A stretch of DNA of 64,000 nt from Chinchilla lanigera (GCF_000276665.1 NW_004955480.1:5300148-5364147), one strand, 5' to 3'. Shown: positions 23,526-36,000, counted from the first letter of the stretch. Notes: a model not told the origin generated them from the sequence alone. Numbers and translations are program-made.

Positions 23526-24544
23526 GGATGCTGATTTACTTTGAATAATGCCTATATTATTTTCCTTATCACTTTCTTGACTGAGAGAGTTGCAGTGGAA
23601 TTAATGTTCATATTCTCCCCAAATTCTTGTTGAAACCTTAATTCTAAGGTGATTGCATTCAACATTTAAATTTGTTGAGGCTAGGGGGATGGGTGCTAGA
23701 CATTTAGACTATACTAAATTTCTTTCTATTCTTCCATTTCAAGCTAATCCTGGCTTCCTGACTATCACATGAGCTGTGTGCACTTTTGGCCTCTTCCTCT
23801 AGCAAGCTTCTACTCATTTTTCAGATCTCAGCTGAAGTGTCCCCTGAGGGTTCTAAGTTAATTCCCCTTTCCTTAAGCTTTTGATGCCCTCGAATCTGCA
23901 CGCATGTAAGCACTAATCACATATTGCTCTGAATAGTTAGTAAATGTTTGCATTCGCTGAAATACCAAAAGCTCTCTAAGGGGTGTTTTCCAACTTCTGA
24001 CTGCAGGATAATAGGTCTAAAATAGCTCTAAAATTTTACATTCACAACTTTTCCTTCTATTTACAATAGAATATTTTCATTAGTGGCAAATCAAGTATGA
24101 AATAATCCCTTTCCTTTCTCCACAAACACGTACTCACTAACATATACCTGGTATTCAAACAGTGCTTCTCAGTGAAAAAGCAGCAGTAGCTTAAGCTGAA
24201 GGTCAGATGAGACCTCTGTTGCATCTTCCTGTTTTATTTCCCATCTGGGGGGCAAACTTACCCCCTAAATTCTTTCCAAAAGCACATGCTGATTCAATAA
24301 TTCTAAGACCATGCAAATGCCTTTGGAAAAATCTAAGTAGAAGCAAAAGTAAGTAAAAGGAAACTGACATATTTCTCAGCCTTTCTACCTCTAAAAATCC
24401 ACATCTGGCCTTGCATACAAGACAGAAGAAAAAGAGTAAGGCAGATGGGAATAAAATGATCCCTACAATTCAGGAATCTGCATTCTGAATAACACCATTT
24501 TATATTTCATAATTAATTTGTTGATTGAAGGAATCGTAATAGAC
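23526..24544. other. Intergenic DNA with L2-like fragment
   Basis: At about 23750-23960 the pattern 'ctactcatttttcagatctc' .. 'agctgaagtgtcccctga' followed by 'atcacatattgctctg' resembles an L2 3' fragment. The rest is unassigned. Confidence 0.4.
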
Positions 24545-24871
24545 TGTTTCCTCTCAAAATCAGTATGTTGAAATCTTAATCAAAAAGTGATGGTATGCAA
24601 AGAAGGCTGGGTAGGAGGTAACTAGGTCCTGAGGATGGAGTCCTCATGAAAGGGATTAGACCTCCCATAAAACTGCCCAGAAAAGTAGTTTGCTTTCTTT
24701 TCATAAGGATACAATGAGAAATTACAATCTGCAAGGGAGCTCTTATCAAACCAACCATGCTGACGCTGTGATCTCAGACTTCTTGCCAATGAAACACTGA
24801 GAAATAAATGTATGTTGAGTATAACCTACCCCATCCTTGTTACTTTCTGGCCTTCCAAACTGACTGAGACA
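24545..24871 (+). mobile_element. Mammal-wide MaLR-type LTR, plus strand
   Basis: The element starts with 'tgtttcctctcaaaatcagt' and 'atgttgaaatcttaatc'. It continues with 'gtcctgaggatggagtcctc' and 'atgaaagggatta', has an AATAAA ('gagaaataaatg') near 24803, and ends 'ccaaactgactgagaca'. No internal region is attached. Confidence 0.7.
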
Positions 24872-26107
24872 GAAGCTATGCAGTGAAGTGTAATAATCTC
24901 ATAGAAAAACACATAGAATTGATTTATGGCAAAACAAGAACCCAGAAACACATAACAGAATTGCTCTTACAGTTGGAGAACGTGGTATTGTTAGGAGAAC
25001 ATGGTGTGAAAGGCCAGCACTAAATGCCAACAGAAACATGTCCCCAGTGACAGGAGGGTCTAGGCTGTTTAGCTGTTGCAGGAAGGAAGAGTATGCCTCA
25101 AGGGAACCGAGATGGGAAAGGAGAATCAGGAGGAATTTCTTATGGCATTTGGGGTTTTATGAGAGAATTCTCAGCAAGGTTCAGTGAATTGGTAATATTT
25201 TGGGCTCAGATATCACCAAAAGTTAGAGCAATTTAATAACTGAATATCATAATCAGTTGTATCCACAAAGCAGAGTAGAATGGAATTAGAACTCCTGTTC
25301 TAAAGGAGCAGCAATCACTTACAGGCAGTGTACATCGGGAGATGAAGATCCTCTGTCCAGAGCTTCACATTGGTCTTTGCCATCGTTGCAGTTCCAAGGA
25401 GGACTTTGTCTGTATCTCATACATGACCAGACCAGCCACAGTCTCTTCCTTGTTTGGGGGTTATTTATGTTCTACTGGGAACTCTGCACTCTGGTTTTTT
25501 AACAGGGCCATTTTTCACTTTTTCAATGGTTCTGGTCAGAATGACTAAATGAGGTTTCTTCCTTCCTGATCTTAAATCATGTTTTCTTTCTCCCTCTGAT
25601 CTCAGAGTGCAATCTTACCATCTAAATGTGATAAGAACTTATCATGCAGTACAGGAATGGAATGGAGTAAGATGGAAGAAGCCCAGACAAAACATTGCCC
25701 TTGATGGACCACTCAGCCCTGGGCATGCCTCATGAGAAACATCCGAGAAAAGATATAGCACTTCCTTCCATGCAAAGACATCAGCCCTCTCACTAATCTC
25801 TGATAGTGGCAGAGGGAAACAGAAGAAATCTCACTGCTCTACTTCTTTTAAAGCACAGTTACCTTCCCACTTACTCAATATGTTTCAACAAATGGCTCAG
25901 CTTCTGATCAGCTAGTTCAGTAATACTGGCTCCCTTAGGGAGAACTAGTAAGAGTTAAGAGATAGATCTACTTCAGAATGGGGAAAATTTTCTTTCAGTA
26001 ATATTTGGCTCATGCTGTGGAATACAGCATATGCCTAAGGAATATTTGCTCAGTATATGAAATAAAAGAAAGGTGAAAAAAAAAGATTTTTAGCATATTA
26101 CTCTTGG
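24872..26107. other. Single-copy-looking DNA, no gene
   Basis: No repeat or exon was recognised. The frame 25342-25548 (68 residues) has a Cys/His pair cluster but no definable zinc finger and no conserved context. Confidence 0.5.
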
Positions 26108-26650
26108 CAGGAGGGTATCATGTTTAAGGACATATGCTTTGGAGCCAGAAAACACAGAATCAATGTCTAATCCCATCATTTACATTCATATTATATTAGA
26201 CCAGTGACTGACATTCAGTTCTGAATGTCTGTTTCTTTTAGTTACTTTTCTTTTGTTGCTGAGACAAAAATACCTGACACCAAAATTAAGGAAGGAAAGG
26301 TTTATTTAGCTCACAGTTTGTGGAGGTTTCAGACCATACTCGGCTGGCTCCAAGGTATGGTGGCACATGGCAGAGGGCAACATTTCATGGCAGTGGAAGA
26401 CAGCAAAAGCAGCAAGAGTAAAAAGGAAGAGCAGGAACAAGTAGCCTCTTTCTCTCCCTTACATACACAAACTATCCACCCCAGGCCGGGTGTAGCTCTC
26501 ACACCCATGAATCAATCATAAACTCTAGAAACCTGCCCCGTGACTGCATGAGGCTTTGGGGGAACATATCCAGACACAACCCATAACACTGTTCAATAAG
26601 GTTGTTGTAAGAATTAAATGAAGTGAAATATGTGGTTTTGGCCAGAGTTT
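26108..26650 (+). repeat. MIR SINE split by a MaLR LTR
   Basis: The left half (26108-26233) reads 'tgctttggagccagaaaaca' and onward like MIR. The right half (26589-26650) reads 'gttgttgtaagaattaaatg', the downstream MIR core. The solo LTR at 26234-26588 lies between, so it inserted into a pre-existing MIR. Confidence 0.65.
26234..26588 (-). mobile_element. Solo ERVL-MaLR LTR
   Basis: On the plus strand it starts near 'tagttacttttcttttgttg' with 'ctgagacaaaaatacctgac', contains 'ggtttatttagctcacagtt', and ends 'gggaacatatccagacac' and 'cataaca'. The 5-bp sequence ctgtt flanks it at 26229-26233 and 26589-26593, as expected of ERVL integration. The plus-strand frame 26225-26521 (98 residues) is read-through of the LTR. 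Confidence 0.88.
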
Positions 26651-29600
26651 CTGTACACATTGAACATACAATGTTACTCATGAGCAGAGTGGCAGAAGAC
26701 ACAAGCAGGTTGTGATACACCAGGAAAAAAATGCCAAACAAAAGGAGAGATTTCTTAATAGTGATGATCCATTTGGTCAAAGTGCTTCTGTATTTTGTCT
26801 GAGAAGACAGTTACTTAGAACGTGCTTTAGTGTGTAAAAAAATAGAGCTATTCTGATAGTAATTGTTTGTTTATTCTAGTTCTGCAGTAATAAAATTGCC
26901 ATAATAATTTCATGCATTCTTACATTTTTTCATTTAGCATGCATGACAATGTAAGAGAAACTGGAATTAAAGAGGAAAACATGGTCTCTATCCTAATAAA
27001 ACTCTCAGACATTATTGATATTTAATATTGATAACAGAAGATTTAAATTCACACTATTAACAAATTAGAGACATCTTAGTAAATGCTGATATTGTCTATA
27101 GAATAATCAGTAGATATGGTCTGATGAAAAAGTTAGACCAGGAAAAGAAATCTGGGCAAGACCTAAGTTTGTCCTCCATAGTCAGAAAAAGGAAATTGGA
27201 AAATTTCCTTAGAAAACTCTAAGAAAGTGTTTTCTGCATAAAAGATTAGAAGATTTATTACTTATGTTATGAACAAAACTAAGAAAAATGCTTTGCTAGG
27301 AATTTTGTGAGAAACGTTCATAATTGCTACGTTGAAGTGTATTTGGGTCTTGCTTAGAAACAAGAGATTGCATTAATTGACCTCTGAATATCTTTGGCAG
27401 CCTTCAAGTTGTAATAAACATTGAGTTGTTGGAAATTCACTTTGCCATACAGCTCAAAACAGGGTAAGTGATTCCAATTTTACTCAGAAATATCATCAGA
27501 ATGTTCTTTTACTTTTTTTTTCCTGAGATTTTGCTTGCTTATCTAATCATATTTTAGTGTCTTGATACATAAAGTACAATGGGTTCTTACACAACACTCT
27601 TATTTTTAAAAATGTGATTACCACAGGATAGTGAGCTGGTATAATAATTTCTATCTAGTAGTAATGCTACGAAGTCATAGTTGGAAACACAACACCCAAT
27701 CTTCTACCATTAGTGTCTGGGTTGAGCTTGGTAACCCTTAAAACTCTCTGGTCTGAGTTTGCTAAAAATTAAAAAAAATAGATTAGTAATAAATTTTCAT
27801 AGAAAAAAATTTAAAAGGACATAAGATCATATGTTTTAGAAATGCAAACCATTTTATTAGTAAGCAAAACAGTTTAAATTTATGATATAAAGGCCAGATA
27901 TTGTTGGTACACTGTCTTGTTAACAAATCCTTGTGGACATAAGATATTTGCAAACTTCTGGCTACTCACTATTGCTGATAGATTGAAATCAATAGAATAT
28001 TTAAATTTTACTGACTTTATTTCTGATTTAAGGGCTACTTGTGTATAAACTACATTGAAACTGAACTGAAAATATATACTCTTACACTGCTAAATGACAG
28101 AGTGAGGATGATTTAAAGATTTTGTCAGTGAAGAGAAAATAACATAAAATCTTGTGTTTCATCTGTTTCTTATGTTATATATTGATTTCTTAAATTATGA
28201 CAATGATGCAGAGAATAGCCACAATCTACCAAAGACCTCTTTAGAGTAGTAATTCCCATATCATGTCTCATTCTCATAGCATCTTTAATTCTCAGAATAA
28301 CTCTATGATATAAATGGGTGTTGTTAATTCCTTTCTATAGATAGTAAGGTAAAAAAGATAATATGTGGCTCATACATGGTAGATTCAGGCACTGAACCCA
28401 GGTGTAGCAGATTTAAAAGCTTCTGCAGTACTCATGTGACACATTTCCTCTTCTCCCTAGTTTATCCTAGGGGTGACAAACAGCTCAAAGGGCTACTACA
28501 GTTTGTCTTGAAAGATCTTCCCCTTCTTCCTTGGTGAATCAAGTCTTCTATATTGATAAATGCTCTTTCCAGCCTCCTTCCTTTGAGGCTAAATTTACCT
28601 TGATGTTGACCTGTAACTAAGATAACGCCACAGAATTCTGGCTGAGTAACTTCTCTAATAGTAGCTTAAGACAGGACTTGAAGGTTCTGTACAGATTGCT
28701 TGAGATACTTCTTCCAGGGAATGTTCCTCAGCCTGACCATTTTCTTCATAGTGGGTTAGTCTGGACTCTAGAATATCCATTGCATATTTCTGGTTGACCT
28801 TTTGACAAACTGGGTTAATGTCCACACAAATGCCAAACAAGTAATCACAAGAAAATGGAACAAATCCTAGGTAGCCAGAGATATTGATAATTTAGAAGAT
28901 TAAGAAGATTTTGAGAAAGAATTTTCAGGTACAAAATATAGCTCATGTATCCTAGCTAAAAGAGTTTGTGGCCCTCATTGGACAAGAGTAGTTTAATGAT
29001 CCTGGAATCCCTTGCAAGAATGGGAAGACATAACAAGAGATGTGGGTATGGGTGAAGCAGAGAATAAATGAGGGAGAAGCTTTTGTGCTTAAAGAGAAGC
29101 AAGAACAAAGCCTAAATAAATAAAACAGTGTCATAAAGGAACCCAAACATTTACTTTATTCTATCTGAAGATTTTGGTACAGTCCAGAATCCTTCTCAGT
29201 TTCAAAAGTCCAATACACGTTACTCAGTCCAAAGATACTAAGGTTATTTTCCGGAGATGCAAAGCCATTAACCATTGTTCCTTTACCTTTGGGTCTAATG
29301 AGCAAAGAAAGCAATATTAAATGAAAGCAAGCTTATAAAATTGTTCACAATGTAATAGTGCAGATATAAAGGAAGTGGATAAATCAATATATTTCTTGTA
29401 AAGTTTGAAATTGACATAAAGCAAATACCATGAAGCAGTGAAAAGTTTTGGAAAATTGCATGCATTAAAGTAGTGATCATGGATGAGGACCTCTAAAATT
29501 AGCTTAATTCTTATGTATTTAGAGCTTACACCTTCACTAAACTCTTTTCGCTCCTACTTGGCAAAGTCTTTACAGTGAACGTGTGATAATATGTATTATA

Positions 29601-29689
29601 CAAGCTGTACCTGTGCCTGATTTCAAGATCAAGAACCTGAGGTATAGGGAAGGTAAGTAACATGGTCAGTGTTTCACACTACAATGCCT
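26651..29689. other. Single-copy-looking DNA with a MIR-like fragment
   Basis: A minus-strand MIR-like pattern lies at about 28280-28440 ('ataactctatgatataaatg' .. 'gcactgaacccaggtgt'), and a weaker one at 29590-29690. No exon was recognised. The frames at 28655-28840 and 28952-29146 have no domain. Confidence 0.5.
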
Positions 29690-29845
29690 GTGATAATGGT
29701 TTTCAAACTGTAAATTTTTCCTCTGAAGATTTGCTTAGCACCCTCCCTTTCAGAGATAGTATGAGTTTAGCATGAGGGAAGACCCAGAAATTGCAATTTA
29801 AATATTCATTCTAAACCAGTGCTCAAGCAGACCCTTTTCCCCACA
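29690..29845 (+). mobile_element. MER5-type (hAT-Charlie) DNA transposon fragment
   Basis: The pattern 'aatggttttcaaactgtaaa' near the left end, the central 'cagaaattgcaatttaaat' and a trailing 'ccagtgctcaagcag' match the layout of the short non-autonomous MER5 elements. It is old and diverged. Confidence 0.5.
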
Positions 29846-30552
29846 AGTGCTGAGGTTAAAGACATTGCTGTGAGTGTACTGGAATCAATAGGGTTACCTT
29901 TTACCCTCTCTCCCTCCTTCTCTTCTTTTTTCTTTATTTTAAAGAGAATAGTAAATGAGAAACAAAGAAATAGAACAGTAGCAGCATACCCTTCTTTTCT
30001 TCCTTACTTTTCTCTTTTTTAGCTATTTCTTCCTGCTTTTTTCTTCAGCTTCCCCTAGAGGTATTAATTTTTACTCTATTTCTTCTCTAAGAAATTGGGA
30101 AAATAAACTAATCTTGATTGTGTACTGTGCAAAGAAACCATACAGTGCTTAATATTTTATCATGCTCTACCATAGTCTTATGAGGAACTACATATCATGA
30201 CGCAGCCTGCTTTACAGATGGATAACTGAGACCCAGAGGGAAAAGTAATTCAACAAGTAACTAACAACACTGCATTTGAGACCTTGGGACCACACTTTTA
30301 ACCCAAGATTCTCTCTACCTAAAGGACTATAATGCTTTTCTTTAGTGTATGTTCAGCCAAATCATTAACACTGTGACTCGTGTACATCCCCAAGGATAAG
30401 GTCTTTAGAATAGTGGTGAAATCATTTCCTTTCCTTGGATAGTAGAATTTCAGTCCCTTTCCTTGCCATTGTTTCTGTTACTAACCTCTGAGTACTGCAA
30501 TTCTTTGAAAAGGCAATGAATGTTTTACTTGTGTTGTGCTATACACAGGGAT
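29846..30552. other. Intergenic DNA with MIR-like fragment
   Basis: At about 30130-30310 the pattern 'tttacagatggataactgag' .. 'acccagagggaaaagtaat' resembles minus-strand MIR. The rest is unassigned. Confidence 0.45.
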
Positions 30553-30564
30553 TCGGATTGTTCT

Positions 30565-30698
30565 TTTTTTGTTTTTTTTTTTGTTTGTTTGTTTGTTTGT
30601 TTTTTTGTTTTTGTTTTTCTCCGGTACCGGGAACCAAACTCACGACCTTGCACTTGCCAGGCAGACGCTTTTGCCGCTGAGCTAAATCCCCAGCACCC
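30565..30698 (-). mobile_element. ID SINE, young copy
   Basis: The plus strand shows a T/G-rich tail (reverse of the A-rich tail), then 'tctccggtaccgggaaccaa' through 'gctaaatccccagc'. A 12-bp target duplication, tcggattgttct, lies at 30553-30564 and 30699-30710. The body keeps three CpGs ('ccggtaccgg', 'gacg'), suggesting a recent insertion. Both-strand open frames here are artefacts. Confidence 0.94.
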
Positions 30699-30710
30699 TC
30701 GGATTGTTCT

Positions 30711-31394
30711 TGAACTAACAAAATTCTTGTTTAGCATTTCCACTTAAACTAAAATTGAACTAAATATTCCATCTCAGTGCCTGTCTTTCTGAACTTTCTT
30801 ATGCCAGACTCATTTTCAGGAGTACTGTTACTATCCCAACCAATAATCCCTCCCATTTCTCAAGGACTTCCTGTTTGATGATTGTTTGCATAATAAAACT
30901 GTGCAGGGAAGGCATTCTAATTTGCCAACTCCCCTTTTCTTCTTGGGAAAATTCTTTATATACTTTAATGATAAGGGCCATTTCCTTTAAATGCTTATTG
31001 TAAAGATCTCATTATTTTCTTTATCTCAGACTATTATTCTAAGGCATGATAGAATTTCTGATAGATTTACTTGCCTGTAAAGATTTGCAAAATCCATACA
31101 TCATCTACATGAAGGTCCAAATTGGGAAATTTCCCCAATCCTAGCCTTCTTTTCCACCCCTTTCCCAAGGAACTCTACTTTATGAGAGTTCAGTTTGTTA
31201 GATTAAGGGCAACAGCATACAGCAGGAGCTCCAAGAGCATCTATTTCTCCTTCAACAGAATCGCTGCTATTCTTCACAGCCGTCTTCAAAGACCTGTGGC
31301 CTTTAACTTGTGTTGCATGGCTACCAAGAAACAATTGAGATTTCAAGTTCTTATCCTAATTTCTGGTATTACTTTTGCAACATTTCATGCTGAC
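30711..31394. other. Intergenic DNA, nothing recognised
   Basis: The plus-strand frame 31122-31397 has no domain. No repeat family was recognised. Confidence 0.5.
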
Positions 31395-31812
31395 TGATTG
31401 GTTTCTTGCCCCACTGTAATTCCTGCTGAGTTGCTATGGCACCCAAGCCAGTATGGCGCTGCAGGCCATGTGGTATGGTGCTGAGTCACCATGGCATTCA
31501 GCTAATATGGAGCAGGCCACTAAAGGCCATGTGCTAAGCCCCACCCTTCTTCCACTAAGTCAAATTACAACTTCCTCCTTCCCTTTTTGTAATATCCTGT
31601 TCCCTTTTCCCCATGCTCCCACCCAATCCCGGTCTGCCATGTCAAGCAGTGCGCCTCCTAAACCCCACCTCCAGCCTGGGGCTATTTAACCTAGGACGCC
31701 ACGAAATATCGGCAGAGGCCACTTTTTTCTCTTTCCTGTGGCCTTTCTGCATCCACAATAAAGGCATTTTATTCTGTTTTACTTCTCTCTGCGCTGGAAA
31801 AACCTATCATTG
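31395..31812 (+). mobile_element. Probable solo ERV LTR (non-MaLR)
   Basis: This G+C-richer ~415-bp block has the layout of a retroviral LTR. It has a CCACCC-containing U3-like part, a possible TATA-type box 'ggggctatttaacc' near 31679, an AATAAA signal 'ccacaataaaggcatttt' near 31757, and a T/C-rich U5-like end 'cttctctctgcgctgg'. Edges near 'tgattggtttcttgcc' and 'aaacctatca' would give a near-match duplication (ctgac/ttgac). No coding sequence is attached. A MaLR LTR abuts its right side. Confidence 0.55.
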
Positions 31813-31817
31813 ACTAC

Positions 31818-32298
31818 TGTCTTAGTTACTTTTTCTCATTGCTGAGACAACATAACTGATACCCAAAGTTAAAAGAAGGAAGGATTATTTCGGCTCACAG
31901 ATGGTGGAGGTTTCAGTGTATAATACACGGGCTCCAAAGCAAGGTGGCATACCAGAGGGATATCACAGAAGAGAAAACAGTCCATGGCAGGCAGAGAGCA
32001 ACAAAAGCATCCAAGCAGCAAGCAGCAAGTGACAAGCAACAAAACACAAACAGCAACCTTCTTTTTGTCCTTTATATCTTATCCAGTTTACCTGCCCTTA
32101 GGATAGGTAGCACTCACACCTTGGGTGCACCACTCTTAATCCTACCCAGAACTATACCAAACCAGTCAGTAGACTAATTTAGTAATCACACACCCTTAAC
32201 CCCAGCATCACGTGCTCTAGCTCCAGCCACCTCTGAAAAAGTGCCACTCATGACCACCTGGGTTTGTGGGGAGACATCTAGATGCAAACCATATGACC
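31818..32298 (-). mobile_element. ERVL-MaLR LTR
   Basis: The left edge 'tgtcttagttactttttctc' with 'attgctgagacaacataact', the block 'cggctcacagatggtggagg', and the right part 'gtggggagacatctagatgc' match the other minus-strand MaLR LTRs. A run of 'agcagcaagcagcaagtgac' repeats expands the middle. The plus-strand frame 31944-32177 lies within it. Confidence 0.82.
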
Positions 32299-32835
32299 AC
32301 TAATTCTATTGTTTCACCACTAACACTATATTTAGTAGTATGGATATGTTTATTACCCTGTATTACTCCATTTAAAAAAATTCCTCTGAGATGATCCATA
32401 TGCTGATCCTTTTCTCTATTACCTGTCCTCCTACTCCATTGGCCTGCCTTCGTGTTCTGGTTTTTTATTATTAATTAAACAAACACAGTTGGCAACTTTC
32501 TTTAATGATCTATCTCCTTCACATAGATAGAAGGATTAAAAATTGGCTACACTTAATACATTCTAAAATTGTCTAATTCCATTGTATACAAGCAAAATAA
32601 AGTGAATTAGATAGTGATTGTTATCAGAAAGTAGATCCTAATCGATGGGGATTTCAGATGAATTCTCCGAACTTTTATGGAATAAATTATAATCTTTGTT
32701 TTAAAACATTTCTACTTCCTAACTGATTTTTTAAGACTACTGTAGACCTATTGCCAAAAAGAGAAAACAACAGAAAAATCTATGGGCAAATGTCACTCAC
32801 TACCAAAGATGCACATTTCTAGATCAAATACTGTT
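32299..32835. other. Intergenic DNA, nothing recognised
   Basis: A+T-rich sequence with no exon, SINE or LTR landmark. Confidence 0.5.
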
Positions 32836-32836
32836 G

Positions 32837-32951
32837 GAAGGCTGGGGATTTAGCTCAGTGGCAAAGCACCTGCCTGGCAAGCACAAGGTCATGAGTTCAA
32901 TTCCTGATACTGGAAGAAAAACAACAACAAAAAAAAACAAACAAACAAAAA
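32837..32951 (+). mobile_element. ID SINE
   Basis: The body 'ggctggggatttagctcagt' runs to 'gagttcaattcctgatactg' and an A/C-rich tail. Flanking copies atcaaatactgttg (32823-32836) and atcaaatattgttg (32952-32965) are its target duplication with one difference. Confidence 0.92.
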
Positions 32952-32965
32952 ATCAAATATTGTTG

Positions 32966-33284
32966 AACAAAATTTAACAGTATTAAAAAACAACTATATG
33001 ACACATATAAATAACTGAGATTTATTTTAGGAACACAAATATGGCATAAAGCAAAAAATATATACTTCATCTATTAAATTTAAATATTAGCAAATAAAAT
33101 AACATGGTGAAGTTTGACATCTATGGTAGTAAAATATTTTAACAAAGGAGAATAAAAATTGAGTCCTTTTAACATTATTAAGCATGAACGAACTGTTCCT
33201 TTCCAAAATATAAAGTACTGGAAAGATAAATGTATATACTCTTGTTTGTCAATTAAAATTATTTGGAAAAGTACAGAAAAGTTG
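32966..33284. other. A+T-rich intergenic DNA
   Basis: Nothing recognised. Confidence 0.5.
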
Positions 33285-33375
33285 TTCTTTTTCTTTAGTG
33301 CTGGAGATCAAACACAAGATCTTAGGTAAGCACTAGGCAAGTACCTACACACTGAGCTACATCCTTAGTCCTACA
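33285..33375 (-). mobile_element. Degraded ID-like SINE
   Basis: The plus strand reads 'tttctttagtgctggagatc' to 'cactgagctacatccttagt', the reverse of an ID body with many changes. Confidence 0.6.
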
Positions 33376-33804
33376 TATGATTCTCAATGGTAAACAATTT
33401 AGAAATATTTTCTGACCTTTCCAGCTTTGGGAACAAGATAAGGATGCTACTGTCACTGCATCTGCTTAATATTATCCTCAAGACATTAGCAATTATAGTA
33501 ACATAGATAAATCCATAAATAGAAAAGAAGAAAACAAAGCTGTCACTTTTATAAATGTCCATATTAAAAATGTATCTATAAATAAAACAATAAATTTAGT
33601 TTATTTTAAATGGCTAAGCAATGTGGCTGAGATAAAAATCAATATAAAAATAAATTGTACTTCTATAGACCTGAAATGGAAACACAGCAAAAGAGCATCA
33701 TATATATAATAGTGACAAATCTGAAATATGTAGAAATAAATTCACAAAATGTGCATAACATACTCATGGGAAAAATATATGACTGATGATGACATAAAGG
33801 AGCA
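33376..33804. other. A+T-rich intergenic DNA
   Basis: Nothing recognised. Confidence 0.5.
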
Positions 33805-34010
33805 CCCAAACCTGAGCATGGATGTCACACCTGTAAGTCCCAAACTCTGGAAAGGTACAACAAGGAGACCACAGGGTCAAACGCAATTTGAGCAACTTAG
33901 TGACTTCTTAGAAAGCCCACATCACAAAATAAACTATGTAAACAGGGCTGGGAATGTAAGTCAGCATAGAGGCCCTGGATTCAACCCCTACTAACAAAAA
34001 AGGAAGAAAA
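33805..34010 (+). mobile_element. B4-type composite SINE (B1 left part + ID right part)
   Basis: A diverged B1-like left part ('gagcatggatgtcacacctg' .. 'taagtcccaaactctgg' .. 'gcaacttagtgacttctta') is followed by an ID-like right part ('gggctgggaatgtaagtcag' .. 'ggccctggattcaacccct') and an A-rich tail. This B1-ID fusion is the definition of B4 elements, which are shared by the mouse-related rodent clade. Confidence 0.65.
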
Positions 34011-34281
34011 AGGGAATATTAAAATAATTAGAAAGTAATATCAGATGCATGAAGAGGAAGTCGATATTTCTTTAAAAAATGATTTATAACTTCAAAAGCA
34101 ATTCTGAAGAAATCACCATTCATTCTTCTTTTCTTTATAAAAGGAATTTAATAAATAGGTTCTTAAATACATGTGAAAGAGATAATGACCACAAAAGAGT
34201 AGAATACATAACATAGGGTGTGTAAAAATATGCTGTGCTAGACATCAAGAGGCATTTAAATTTTAGTATGCAAGAATGCAT

Positions 34282-34444
34282 CGATAGCCGGGCATGGTGG
34301 TGCACGCCTGTAATCCCAGAACTTCAGAGGCTGAGGCAGGAGGATCATTTCAAATTTGAGGTCAGCCTGGGCTGCAAAGTGAGCTCAAGACCAGCGTGCA
34401 CTGTACAGAGAGAATTTGTCTCAAAATGACAACAACAACAAAAA
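34282..34444 (+). mobile_element. B1-like SINE
   Basis: The body begins 'gccgggcatggtggtgcacg' and includes the extra right block 'gtgagctcaagaccagcgtg'. The tail is (CAA)n and A. A perfect 10-bp target duplication, aagaatgcat, lies at 34272-34281 and 34445-34454. Confidence 0.93.
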
Positions 34445-34454
34445 AAGAATGCAT

Positions 34455-36000
34455 GCTATTTCTAGAGATGTATACAAATTTTCCAATGGAGTAAAGAAAA
34501 AATCCCAGAAATAATACCCACTAATATATTGAAATTGGTACATGGAGGATGGTATTGTACATCAGAGAAAATAATCTTTTAATATATTTATTGTACAAAC
34601 AATTATTCTTTAGGAAAAGTAGATATAGTTGAGCTTCATATTGTACTACACTTAACAGATTAAATGAGTAAATATTAAAATGAGAAACAATTAAAAACTG
34701 TGAAAAAATATAAATAACTATATAAGTAAATTTTTCCTAAAGATAACAAAGCCTATTCGGCATAAAAGTAAAATTGACAAATTCAATTTTATTAAAGTCA
34801 AAAAAGTGAAAAATGTTAATCTACAGTTTCTGTTGCAGAAAATCACAATGCTGTTTGAACTTTGGGATATATGGGCAAACTTAAGAGGCATTATTCTGCC
34901 AAAGCCTTGGTAAAGTTTTAAGGGAAAAAAAACTCACTGAAAATGTACAGTAGAAAACAATTCAGCCTTTCTCCTTAAAATGGTCATACACACTCCACAA
35001 CTAAGAATTTCCATTCACCTATATAGTTTAGAAATGATAGCCCTAAAGAAATTCCTGCTTATGAAATAAGGGCATATGTCAAAGATGGCCTTAGCAGTGT
35101 TTAGGACAGTAAGTTACTTCAGTTAGTTACAAGGTGAATCGGAGACTTCTGTCCTGTGACTGTGTCTTGACTAATGTTTATGTGATAGTTCCCCTGGTAC
35201 CATCAACTGCTACATTACTTAAAACATTAATGCATAAAGAAATCATGACATGTTAAAGGCATGAATAATATTCCAAAGAAATTCAGAAGAAAGCACCATT
35301 ACAATATTATTTTCAGATTCTGAGAACAATGAAATTCTTATATACGTGGTAGCATTTTAACAAGCTCTTGCTCATTATTTATGTCTTTCTTTGGTTTTTA
35401 AAGGATTTTAAAGTGCTTATAAAATTTTTTATGAAACAAAATTCAAAAATAACAAGGTGCAGAGACCAAGGTTTAAAGAAATGAGTAGGAAAAAAAAACA
35501 AGCAAGGAAAGCAAAAATAACATTAGCAAATCAGAATTCATAGTGCTCAGGTAAGTTTTGTTTAGACTGGAGGATGCCAAATTACCTCCAATCAAATGAA
35601 GACAACAGTAGTCTTGGTTACTATACCAACCAGGGTAAGTCAGTTGGAGGGGAAGACTGGAGCATTTGTTGTTGTTGTTGTTGTTACTCATTGTCTTTGG
35701 TTTTGTTTTTTCCTGGCACTGTTTTCTAAAATGGAGATATTGCAAAAAGTGGCAGTAAAGGCCATTCTTAGTAAGAGAACAGAATTGAGGTGCCAGTGTA
35801 AACAGAACCAAATGGCAGATGTAAATAAAGTTAAAGTGGGATTCTATCTAATTTTGCTACAAATGTTTGAGGGCTTTAAGGTTCCCAGGGCACACTGGGA
35901 CCAAATTGAGAGAAAAAGGCCCCAAAGTGGGTTCTTAGTGAGTCCTTGGGACAGAACCGTCAGTGCCCCCAAACAATTTGTAGGGCATGCTGGCAAAATC
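34455..36000. other. Mostly unassigned DNA
   Basis: A short (TTG)n run lies at 35666-35686. No exon was recognised; the 138-residue plus frame 35596-36012 crosses the TTG run and an LTR-like end and is not a gene. Confidence 0.5.

Noticed and set aside
25342..25548. Cys/His cluster resembling a zinc finger
   Set aside because: Spacing does not fit C2H2 or treble-clef fingers, and the frame is only 68 residues.
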